In this document: one piece after another, positions 56,638-64,000 of the stretch
How positions within the stretch are numbered: position 1 is the stretch's first letter
Layout of the letters: every line of letters begins with the position of its first letter
Assembly (NCBI GenBank): GCA_902363145.1
Contig: CABIZB010000001.1
Span: 248,001-312,000, forward strand
Direction: 5' to 3'
DNA: 64,000 nucleotides
Source of the DNA: Oscillospiraceae bacterium
Lineage (GTDB): Bacteria; Bacillota; Clostridia; Oscillospirales; Ruminococcaceae
Made by a program: the position numbers and the translations under genes
Notes under the pieces: generated by a model
Seen by the model: only the letters and a program-made list of their open reading frames with translations
Database searches by the model: none
Told to the model about the DNA's origin: nothing

Positions 56638-59026
56638 ACACTATAAAACACTTGAATTACATAAGATAATGGATATGCTGGCGGAGCAGGCAGGAAATGA
56701 CGAGACCCTCCGCATGATATCCGAGCTGGAGCCTGTTACCGATATCGACAAGGTAAGAACAGAGCTTAAAAAGACCGAGGACGCATTCGACCTTTCGGTA
56801 AAATACGGCACACCGCCCTTTTATCGCTTCAAGGATATAAGAGGCTCGCTGCAAAGAGCGCAGTCGGGTTCAAGTCTTACTCTCCGTGAACTGCTTGACG
56901 TGGGCGTGATGCTCAGGCAGATAAGGGGTCTCACCGACTATTACGCTTCCGCAGGAGATGCGGAGAACACGCTTACTCCGCTGTTTACCGAGCTTTCCCC
57001 CAACAAGTGGCTGGAGGATAAGATACAGAACGCCATTCTCAGCGAGGACGAGATCGCCGATACCGCCAGTGCCGAGCTTGCCAACATCAGGCGCAAGATA
57101 GCTCAGGCGGGCATCAGGATAAGAGAGAGCCTTGACAAGATGGTTCGCTCTGCCGACGTGCAGAAGTCGCTGATGGATAACATCGTAACCGTCCGTGACG
57201 GCAGATATGTTCTCCCCGTAAAGGCGGAGTACAAGGGCAACGTAAAGGGTATCGTCCATGCTTCCTCCGCAACAGGCTCCACACTGTTCATCGAGCCTGA
57301 GGCTGTTGTTGAGGCAAATAACGATATCCGTGTTCTCCAGGGCAGGGAGCAGGAGGAGATCGAGCGAATTATCGCCGAGCTTTCCTCCGATTGTGCAGCC
57401 TGCGCCGAGACTATGAAAAATGACTACATGACCTGCGCCGAGCTTAACCTTTACTTTGCAAAATCAAACCTTGGCGCAAAGATGAAGGGCTGTATCCCCG
57501 AGATATCCGATGACGGCGTTCTGGAGCTTAAAAAGGCACGTCACCCCCTTATTGACCCCGATAAGGTCGTTCCCGTGGATATCACCGTGGGCAAGGATTA
57601 CAGCACGCTTATAGTAACAGGCCCCAACACAGGCGGTAAGACCGTTCTGCTGAAAACGGCGGGACTTCTCACAGCCATGACCATGTGCGGACTTATGGTG
57701 CCTGCCGCTGACGGAACAAAGATATCCGTTTTCAGGCATATCCTTGTTGATATCGGCGATATGCAGAGCATCGAGCAGAGCCTTTCCACATTTTCCTCCC
57801 ACATGAGCAACGTGGTGAACATCATCAAGACCGCCGACGAAAGCTCCCTTATCCTTATAGATGAGCTGGGTTCGGGAACCGACCCTGTTGAGGGTGCGGC
57901 TCTGGCGGTTTCAATCATCGAAGCGCTTATGGAAAAGGGCAGCAGGATATTTGTCACCACCCACTACCAGGAGCTGAAAATTTTTGCTATCGAGCATGAA
58001 AATGTAGAGAACGGTTCCTGCGAGTTTGATGTAAAGACCCTCCGGCCCACATACAGGCTCATAATCGGCTCTCCCGGAAAATCAAACGCATTTTCCATTT
58101 CGTCAAAGCTGGGAGTGCCTGCGGATATCATTGCCAATGCAAAGGCACTGGTCTCAGATGATGACCGCCGCTTTGAAGAGGTTGTCACTCAGCTGGAAGC
58201 TTCCAGACGTGCCCTTGACAAGCAGAACACCGAGCTTGCTCAGCTGAAAAAGCAGGCAAAGGAGCAGGCGGAAGCCCTTGAACGTGAGAAGCAGGAGTTT
58301 GAAGCCCGTAAGGACGAGGAGTTTGAAAAGGCACATACCCAGGCAATGCGCATAGTTGAGAACTGCCGCTATCAGTCAGATAAGCTTCTTGAAGAGCTGG
58401 CGGATATCCGCAAGGAGCGCAACAAGGAAGCATTTGATAAGCGCACCAGCGCCGCAAAATCCATGAGCCGCAGCTCTCTCGATAAAATGTATGACGAGGC
58501 AAATCCCGTCCGCAAGAAGGAAAACGAGTATAAGCCTCCACGTCCTTATAAGAGGGGAGACAGCGTTGTTATCGTTGATATAGGCAAAAAGGGAATACTT
58601 GCCAGTGACCCCGATGCCAACGGAAATGTTTTTGTGCAGGTGGGCATTATGAAGACCAAGACCAACGTAAGCCGTCTGCGACTTGCGGAGGAGGACAAGG
58701 TGACTGTGGGCAGCAAAAAGGCTCCCGCAGGCGCAAGAGCGGGAGTTTCCAAAACCAAGGTCAGCGGGAAAATGGAGCGCAGAAGCTCGCTGGAGCTTGA
58801 CATAAGAGGCTGCGCCGTTGACGAGGGCATTCACGAGGTTGATGCTTTCATCGACAACGCCGTAATGGTAAATGCAGGCATAATAACCATTATTCACGGC
58901 AAGGGAACGGGACTTCTGAGACAGGGCATACAGCGCCACCTGAAGCATCACCCATCGGTAAAAAGCTTCCGAAACGGACTTTTCGGCGAGGGCGAGGACG
59001 GCGTTACCGTTGTTGAGCTGAAATGA
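56630..59026 (+). CDS. mutS2: Endonuclease MutS2
   Basis: ATG at 56630 follows GAGG; the 29-codon longer start overlaps recO and is rejected. The 798-residue protein has MutS-like lever and ATPase domains (Walker A GPNTGGKTV, DELGSGTDPVEG, and THYQELK), a long coiled coil, and a C-terminal Smr domain (LDIRG and IIHGKGTGLLR). It limits recombination and rescues stalled ribosomes in some species. It ends the phoH-mutS2 run. Confidence 0.96.
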   Translation: MNKHYKTLELHKIMDMLAEQAGNDETLRMISELEPVTDIDKVRTELKKTEDAFDLSVKYGTPPFYRFKDIRGSLQRAQSGSSLTLRELLDVGVMLRQIRGLTDYYASAGDAENTLTPLFTELSPNKWLEDKIQNAILSEDEIADTASAELANIRRKIAQAGIRIRESLDKMVRSADVQKSLMDNIVTVRDGRYVLPVKAEYKGNVKGIVHASSATGSTLFIEPEAVVEANNDIRVLQGREQEEIERIIAELSSDCAACAETMKNDYMTCAELNLYFAKSNLGAKMKGCIPEISDDGVLELKKARHPLIDPDKVVPVDITVGKDYSTLIVTGPNTGGKTVLLKTAGLLTAMTMCGLMVPAADGTKISVFRHILVDIGDMQSIEQSLSTFSSHMSNVVNIIKTADESSLILIDELGSGTDPVEGAALAVSIIEALMEKGSRIFVTTHYQELKIFAIEHENVENGSCEFDVKTLRPTYRLIIGSPGKSNAFSISSKLGVPADIIANAKALVSDDDRRFEEVVTQLEASRRALDKQNTELAQLKKQAKEQAEALEREKQEFEARKDEEFEKAHTQAMRIVENCRYQSDKLLEELADIRKERNKEAFDKRTSAAKSMSRSSLDKMYDEANPVRKKENEYKPPRPYKRGDSVVIVDIGKKGILASDPDANGNVFVQVGIMKTKTNVSRLRLAEEDKVTVGSKKAPAGARAGVSKTKVSGKMERRSSLELDIRGCAVDEGIHEVDAFIDNAVMVNAGIITIIHGKGTGLLRQGIQRHLKHHPSVKSFRNGLFGEGEDGVTVVELK

Positions 59027-59042
59027 TAAATGATAAAAAAAG

Positions 59043-59073
59043 TCGGACAGGGCATGTGCCTTGTCCGATTTTT
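59043..59073. terminator. Bidirectional terminator between mutS2 and the anti-sigma gene
   Basis: TCGGACAGGGC pairs with GCCTTGTCCGA and is followed by TTTTT. A run of seven A residues on the other side gives a U tract for the convergent minus-strand gene. Confidence 0.92.
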
Positions 59074-59076
59074 GCT

Positions 59077-60372
59077 TTACTCATCAATATTTATTTTCAT
59101 AAGTTGTCCCATATCGTCATAGCAGCGGATATATATAGGCTCACTGCCGCATTGACCGATAAGCGTCTCTGTATCCGCCTGATCGCCACCGTTCACCTCA
59201 CGGCTCGAAAGTCCTGTGAAGATAACAGTCCTTGCAGTGCCGCTTGCTGTGAGTATCATAACGGTTTCACTGCCCTCGTAATTCTGACCCGCAAAGGAAA
59301 CAGTGCCCGTTATGTGGGGATAAAGCTTAAAATATTCCTCGTTGTCAAGGACAAGCACTGTTCCGCCGTTCTCGTCCTCGGTGCGGATTTTTTCAAATAT
59401 GTCGGAAGCACTGCCGCCGAATATTTCGCTGAATTGGTGTATCTCACGGATATCCGATGTGTATGAGACATTGCTTTCGCCGTCCGTTAATGTTACAGAG
59501 GCAATTTCAGCAGTGTGATAATAATATTTTCGAGTGCTTTTATCCAGTGCATACTGCACCTTTTCGTTCATGGCATCGTCGGAGGGTTCAAGGAAAATTT
59601 TCCTGCCCGATTCGCTTTCGATGTCGTTCACAACGGGGACAGCATTTTCGCAAAGCTCGGCGCAGCGTGAATCAATGAGCCAGCCCTCGGCAGTTCTGCG
59701 AATGGGCGCAGTGTTTTCGGAAAGGCTTATTTGAACATTTCCGTATTCATCGGAAACGTTCAGCATGATGATATATTCGTCGCCTATCTGCATTTCGCCC
59801 AGTTCGCCGTCCGCTGTGGGATCGGAGGACACATACATGATATCGGTAAAAGTGCTGTTTGGGGAAACATTATCGGCGTAATAATATTCTATGGGTGACA
59901 GCTCATATTCTATCCGTCCCGTATCGCTTTCGGGAAGATAGTTCTTTGTTATCACCCTGCACCTGAGGATAATATCCGCTTCATCAAGAGAAATATCCTG
60001 CTGTGAAGCATCGGCAGTGACTGCTGCGTGGAAACAGACGTCTGTGGGTTTAATGAACTCACTCAGCAGATGTTCGCTGCCGCTTTCAAGAAATTTGTCA
60101 AGAGACGCAGTGGTCTCGGACATTTCCGCAAGCTCCGCTATGCTTATGTCAGATGTTCCGCTGGAATTCAGATAGGACAACCCGAAGAACGCTGCTGCCG
60201 TCACAGCAGCCGCAGTTATTGTCATGGCAGCTATACGCCGCCTGCTGCTGTGCATTTTTATCCTTTTCTTGGCAATAAGCTCGCCCTTTTCAAAACGGAA
60301 AAGACTGTCAAAATCGGCAGGCTCGCCGGCATTTCTGTCAAATTGTTCCGCATATTTGTTTCTGCCGTTCAT
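59077..60372 (-). CDS. Membrane protein paired with the ECF sigma factor, probable anti-sigma
   Basis: A 431-residue protein with a short cytoplasmic N-terminus, one membrane segment (about 45-67) and a large extracytoplasmic domain. It overlaps the sigma gene by 4 bases, so the two are translationally coupled, as is typical for sigma/anti-sigma pairs. No classical zinc anti-sigma HxxxCxxC is seen in the cytoplasmic part, so it is likely of the RsiV/RsiW-unrelated membrane type (inference). The trigger is unknown. Confidence 0.75.
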   Translation of the reverse strand: MNGRNKYAEQFDRNAGEPADFDSLFRFEKGELIAKKRIKMHSSRRRIAAMTITAAAVTAAAFFGLSYLNSSGTSDISIAELAEMSETTASLDKFLESGSEHLLSEFIKPTDVCFHAAVTADASQQDISLDEADIILRCRVITKNYLPESDTGRIEYELSPIEYYYADNVSPNSTFTDIMYVSSDPTADGELGEMQIGDEYIIMLNVSDEYGNVQISLSENTAPIRRTAEGWLIDSRCAELCENAVPVVNDIESESGRKIFLEPSDDAMNEKVQYALDKSTRKYYYHTAEIASVTLTDGESNVSYTSDIREIHQFSEIFGGSASDIFEKIRTEDENGGTVLVLDNEEYFKLYPHITGTVSFAGQNYEGSETVMILTASGTARTVIFTGLSSREVNGGDQADTETLIGQCGSEPIYIRCYDDMGQLMKINIDE

Positions 60373-60863
60373 ACCGATTCCTCCTTATATAGCTTTTTCA
60401 GTTTTTCACGCCCACGCATCATTCGCACACGCACGGTCGATTCCTTTACTCCCAGCATACGGGCTATCTCCGAGGTGGAGAAGTTCTCGTAATAGAACAG
60501 GTGCAGTGGAACTCTCTCCTTTTCGGGCAGCCGCATCACCGAGCGGAAAAGGTCGGATTCCTCGCCGAAATCCTCTTCATAGGGAACGGTGTCCAGATCA
60601 TCTTCCGAGACGATGCGGGTGAACCATGATGAGCGCAGTGTGTTCTTGCAGATGTTCGACGTAACGGTTATGAGCCACGGCTTTATATGCCCGCAGTCGC
60701 TCAGCTTATCCATGTTCTTATAGTATTTGAGAAAAACTTCCTGCATAACATCGTTGGAGTCTGAACGGTTTTTCATGTAGCTGAATGCAACCGAATAAAC
60801 AAGTCGGCTGCAGCTTTCAAATACATTTTTAAATAGCTGCTGTTTTTCGGCGTCAGTCAGCAT
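60369..60863 (-). CDS. ECF RNA polymerase sigma factor
   Basis: ATG at 60863 follows AGGGGGTG; a GTG 4 codons earlier has no site of its own. The 164-residue protein has region 2 (YSVAFSYMKNRSDSNDVMQE) and region 4 (LPEKERVPLHLFYYENFSTS, then IARMLGVKESTVRVRMMRGR). It redirects RNA polymerase to a small regulon. TGTAAC about 90 bp upstream could be a self-recognised -35 box, but that is untested. Confidence 0.94.
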   Translation of the reverse strand: MLTDAEKQQLFKNVFESCSRLVYSVAFSYMKNRSDSNDVMQEVFLKYYKNMDKLSDCGHIKPWLITVTSNICKNTLRSSWFTRIVSEDDLDTVPYEEDFGEESDLFRSVMRLPEKERVPLHLFYYENFSTSEIARMLGVKESTVRVRMMRGREKLKKLYKEESV

Positions 60864-60899
60864 CTGCCTGTTCACCCCCTGTAATATTTCTATAATTTT

Positions 60900-60931
60900 G
60901 CCCCTCTGATAGTAATACAGATCAGCGGGGC
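60900..60931. promoter_or_regulatory. Inverted repeat between the MATE and sigma genes
   Basis: GCCCCTCTGAT pairs with ATCAGCGGGGC around AGTAATACAG with one mismatch. No U run follows on either strand, so it is a possible weak terminator of the MATE gene or an operator of the sigma gene. Confidence 0.5.
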
Positions 60932-60944
60932 AGATTGTTACAAT

Positions 60945-62297
60945 TTACGAAGAAATTTTTTTCTTCCCGAATGTGGCTTCCATCAGCTGCTTGTCGGAAG
61001 CATATCCTATGATGAGAAGTATGGTCATGAATATCCATACGATAGGCTCCGATATCATTACTCCGAAGTATCCCAGAGCAGGTGCGGCGGTGAATGCGAT
61101 TACCGCCTTTCCAACCATTTCTATAATGCTGCTGGCTACGGGAACTGCCTTTCTGCCAAGTCCCTGCAGAGAACTTCTCAGCACGATAAGCACCGCAAGC
61201 ACAAAGTAGAATGGAGTATTTACACGCATATATTTTGATGCAAGGTCAACGATATACTGCTCGTCCGTGCCTGCTATCCAGCTTACGATGTATGGCGAGA
61301 AAACATATCCGATGATGACCGCCGCAGCCGACCATACCCACGCCATAAGGATAGAGCTTTTTACGCCCTTGCCAGCACGGTCAGGTCTGTTCGCACCGAT
61401 GTTCTGGCTGCAATAGGTGGCGCAGGCGGAGCCGAATGCGGTGTAGGGGAGCATAAGAATGCTGGATATCTTTCTTGCGGCGGTGTGAGCCGCAATGGTC
61501 TTTGTGCCGAAATCATTGATTGCACGCTGGAGAATAAGGGAACCTATCTCGACCAGCGAGAACATAAGCGCAAGCGACAGACCCATAGAGAAAAGCTCCC
61601 ACACCTCTTCCCATGTTATCTTGAATTCCTCGGGCTTTGGGATAAGATAGGGGAAGCGAATCACTATATAAATGCAGCATAGGATAAATGAAACTGCCTG
61701 CGATATGATAGTCGCATACGCCGCTCCCGAAACGCCCATGCCGAATTTTGCAATGAAAAGGATATCAAGTCCCACGTTCATGGCGGAGGATATTATAAGG
61801 AACACCAGAGGAGTTATGCTGTCGCCCACGGCTCTCAGAACACCTGCGGACATATTGTAAAGCATGGCTGTTACCATAAAGAACAGTGTAACGGAGATGT
61901 AGCTGTAAGCCTCATCAAAAATATCTGCGGGAGTGTTCAGCAGGTGCATAAAGGGCTTGATGAAGAATATGCTTGCCACGGTAAGCACTGCCGATACCGC
62001 CAGACCGATGATTATAGTTCCCGCTACCGAGCGGCGCATCTTAACGTTATCGCCTGCGCCGTAGTGCCTTGCGGTTATTATTGAAAAGCCGTTGGTAAGA
62101 CCCGACATAAAGCCGATTATAAGGGTGGAGATATAGCTTGTGGAGCCAAGCGCCGCTATAGCGTCAACGCCGATAGTCCTTCCCACTATAATAGTATCGA
62201 TCATGCTGTAAAGCTGCTGGAAAAGGTTTCCGATAATAATGGGTACCGAAAAGGCGAATATCACCTTGGCGGGATTGCCCGAAGTAAGTTCTTTCAT
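60945..62297 (-). CDS. MATE-family efflux transporter
   Basis: A 450-residue protein with about 12 membrane segments and the MATE pattern (FSVPIIIGNLFQQLYSMIDT near the start, and a related second half). It exports cationic drugs or metabolites in exchange for sodium or protons. The ATG follows AAAGGATAG. It stands alone upstream of the sigma gene. Substrate not predictable. Confidence 0.93.
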   Translation of the reverse strand: MKELTSGNPAKVIFAFSVPIIIGNLFQQLYSMIDTIIVGRTIGVDAIAALGSTSYISTLIIGFMSGLTNGFSIITARHYGAGDNVKMRRSVAGTIIIGLAVSAVLTVASIFFIKPFMHLLNTPADIFDEAYSYISVTLFFMVTAMLYNMSAGVLRAVGDSITPLVFLIISSAMNVGLDILFIAKFGMGVSGAAYATIISQAVSFILCCIYIVIRFPYLIPKPEEFKITWEEVWELFSMGLSLALMFSLVEIGSLILQRAINDFGTKTIAAHTAARKISSILMLPYTAFGSACATYCSQNIGANRPDRAGKGVKSSILMAWVWSAAAVIIGYVFSPYIVSWIAGTDEQYIVDLASKYMRVNTPFYFVLAVLIVLRSSLQGLGRKAVPVASSIIEMVGKAVIAFTAAPALGYFGVMISEPIVWIFMTILLIIGYASDKQLMEATFGKKKISS

Positions 62298-62399
62298 ATG
62301 TTCTATCCTTTCAAAAATATATCAATAGTATAGATTATATCATCGCAAAGGATTTGTCAACAAAGAAATTCAGAGGATTTTATTAAAAAAGTTTGCTTA

Positions 62400-62499
62400 T
62401 ACTAAGCATCAATTAAAAACTATACAAAAAATCGAGCATGATCTTGCGTGTATGGGTTATGTGAAGACTTTTTGTCTATAGTTTTATTGGTGATTGGTA
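62400..62499 (-). repeat. MITE-2 copy C (100 bp, diverged, inverted)
   Basis: Same element as 15982-16081 in reverse orientation with about ten base differences. Flanked by TTA at 62397-62399 and 62500-62502, which is TAA in the element's own orientation. It lies in the promoter region between the MATE and radical SAM genes. Confidence 0.88.
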
Positions 62500-62663
62500 T
62501 TATAATACCTGACATACCGCTGTCATATTACCTGTGATATAATGATAATTGAAGGTATCTGCGATTTAAACATATTTTTTCAAAAACCAATGACAAATTC
62601 GGATAAATGTGTTATAATAAAATAAATACGACAATATCCGACAACATGAGAGGGGGAAGCCGT

Positions 62664-63554
62664 ATGGAGGAAGTAAAGGCTGTTTCCATACTGCACAGGA
62701 ACAAGACCTCGGGCTGGTTCGGCACCGACTATAATATGAACCTTTACAGGGGCTGCTGCCACGGCTGCATATACTGTGACAGCCGCAGCGACTGCTACGG
62801 CATCGGCGACTTTGATTCGGTAAGGTGCAAGGCAAACTCGCTGGAGATCCTCCGTGACGAGCTGCGCAGAAAGGTACATACGGGGGTCATCGGCACGGGT
62901 GCCATGAGCGACCCTTATAATCCATATGAAGAAAAGACTCTACTTACCCGCCATGCGCTGGAGCTTATCGACGCTTACGGCTTTGGCTGTGCAGTGCTTT
63001 CAAAAAGTGCGCTTATGACCCGTGATATTGATATTTTTCTTTCCGTAAAGGAACATTCTCCCATGATGTGCAAGCTTACAGTCACCACCGCCGATGATGA
63101 GCTTTGCAAAAAGCTTGAGCCAAATGTGAGCGTGTCCTCGGAGCGCTTTGAGGCGCTGGCAAAAATGTCGGAAAGCGGACTTTTCACGGGAATAACCATG
63201 ATGCCCGTTCTGCCGTTTATCGAGGACAGCGAGGAGAATATCCGCTCCATTGTCCGCCTTGGGCATGAAGCGGGAGTGCATTTCATATACCCCGCTTTCG
63301 GAGTTACTCTCAGGAACACTCAGCGTGAGCATTTTCTCAGCAGTCTTGACAGCATATTCCCGGGGGAACGGCTGTCGGACAAATATATCCACCGCTTCGG
63401 CAATTCCTATGAATGCACCTGCCCAAATGTAAAAGTGCTGTGGAAAGCATTCACCGAGGAATGTGAAAAATACGGCATACTTTATAAAATGCAGGATATC
63501 ATATCTGCTTCAAAACTGGGGTATGAATACGACCAGATGAGCTTGTTTGAGTAA
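62664..63554 (+). CDS. SPL-family radical SAM protein
   Basis: ATG at 62664 follows GAGAGGGGG; a 19-codon longer start lacks a site. The 296-residue protein has C-x3-C-x2-C (CCHGCIYC) for the 4Fe-4S cluster, near the N-terminus. The rest resembles the Rv2578c/SPL-like family related to spore photoproduct lyase. The full set of spore photoproduct lyase residues is not checked, so the substrate is unknown. It is followed by a strong terminator. Confidence 0.88.
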   Translation: MEEVKAVSILHRNKTSGWFGTDYNMNLYRGCCHGCIYCDSRSDCYGIGDFDSVRCKANSLEILRDELRRKVHTGVIGTGAMSDPYNPYEEKTLLTRHALELIDAYGFGCAVLSKSALMTRDIDIFLSVKEHSPMMCKLTVTTADDELCKKLEPNVSVSSERFEALAKMSESGLFTGITMMPVLPFIEDSEENIRSIVRLGHEAGVHFIYPAFGVTLRNTQREHFLSSLDSIFPGERLSDKYIHRFGNSYECTCPNVKVLWKAFTEECEKYGILYKMQDIISASKLGYEYDQMSLFE

Positions 63555-63557
63555 AAA

Positions 63558-63590
63558 TCCGCTGCCACATTATTGTGACAGCGGACTTTT
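63558..63590. terminator. Terminator shared by the radical SAM gene and the end-of-window gene
   Basis: TCCGCTGCCACA pairs with TGTGACAGCGGA around TTAT with one mismatch and is followed by CTTTT on the plus strand; AAAAA on the other side suits the minus strand. Confidence 0.88.
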
Positions 63591-63598
63591 GCATAATA

Positions 63599-64000
63599 TC
63601 AGTAGCTTTCGGAAAGATAAAGCTGAACTCTGTTCTGGATAGCTTCGGCAGCTTCCTTTGAGCTGATGTTTCCATTAAAATACCGTGACGCTTCCTCACT
63701 GATGATGTCGCTTACGGTGGTGTTGTATTTGTGGATATTCTGCACGGAGCTTATAACGGCGTTTACCTTGTCGATATCCGCCTGAGCAGGCTCGCCGATG
63801 CCCATAGTTCCGCTTGAAAGCATCATATGTCCCATTACGGTTGTGGGGTTTGTGACACGGGAACTGTCGTGGGTCATAGCTTTTTCAGCTTTTTTCTGAA
63901 GTGAATCGTTTCTCACAGGGAAGCAGTCAACGTAGTCCTGATAATCGGGGAGCAGCAGGGTGCGTACAAATCTCCATGCACCCTCCTTATTGACTGAGGA
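63599..64000 (-). CDS. Extracellular solute-binding protein (C-terminal part)
   Basis: The frame is open to the window edge and reads VNKEGAWRFVRTLLLPDYQD, then FPVRNDSLQKKAE, as in the last third of family-1 solute-binding proteins for sugars. Its start and signal peptide lie outside the window. The GTG-started 105-residue version is an artefact of the edge. It belongs to an unseen ABC-type import system. Confidence 0.85.
   Translation of the reverse strand, partial: SSVNKEGAWRFVRTLLLPDYQDYVDCFPVRNDSLQKKAEKAMTHDSSRVTNPTTVMGHMMLSSGTMGIGEPAQADIDKVNAVISSVQNIHKYNTTVSDIISEEASRYFNGNISSKEAAEAIQNRVQLYLSESY

Overview
The window looks like chromosomal DNA of a Gram-positive, low-to-moderate-GC anaerobic Clostridia member, most plausibly a rumen or gut Ruminococcus (Oscillospiraceae). 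This rests on strong Shine-Dalgarno sites, the gene orders phoH-ybeY-dgkA-era-yqzL-recO and mrnC-nudix-obg, a SipW-type signal peptidase, and a lipoprotein GH5 glucanase next to a sugar-type solute-binding lipoprotein. The genus is an inference; no rRNA or tRNA gene was seen.

Region 1 (1-15.9 kb, + strand) is a cell-surface locus. After a coiled-coil protein cut by the window edge come a SipW-like signal peptidase, two small membrane or coiled-coil proteins, three secreted proteins with N-terminal membrane segments (two with a SipW/TasA-like WFT motif), and a 3239-residue secreted protein built of GLUG-like repeats. Together they suggest a SipW-processed surface fibre or adhesin system.

Region 2 (about 15.9-34.7 kb) is an integrated mobile island. 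It lies between about 250-bp direct repeats that include the 3' end of yebC. It carries a tyrosine integrase beside the intact yebC, a serine recombinase with a res-like site, a HicA-like toxin, XRE regulators, a J-domain protein, a Bro-N antirepressor, a truncated ParB-like gene, a Rep-like winged-helix protein, an HNH endonuclease, and an isolated 1942-residue phage tape-measure protein with two small neighbours. No terminase, portal, capsid or lysis gene was seen. Two gene-poor segments hold tandem repeats and hairpins that could be replication or regulatory sites.

Region 3 (34.7-49.4 kb) is core genome mixed with accessory genes: yebC, an MBL-fold protein, mini-RNase III, a Nudix hydrolase and obg on the minus strand; the GH5 and solute-binding lipoprotein pair on the plus strand; then a repeat protein, a terpenoid-cyclase-fold protein, an AraC regulator, hisC, ligA and a lipid kinase.

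Region 4 (49.4-64 kb) holds mgtE behind a structured leader, radA, and the phoH-ybeY-dgkA(frameshifted)-era-yqzL-recO-mutS2 cluster. It ends with an ECF sigma/anti-sigma pair, a MATE transporter, a radical SAM protein and the 3' part of a solute-binding protein.

Two miniature inverted-repeat element families are scattered through the window. MITE-1 is 161 bp with 3 copies, two of them identical and the third differing at one base. MITE-2 is 100 bp with 3 copies. Both are flanked by 3-bp TNA target duplications. MITE-1 sits on or within a few bases of a stop codon in all three cases, and one copy is inserted in the target duplication of a MITE-2.
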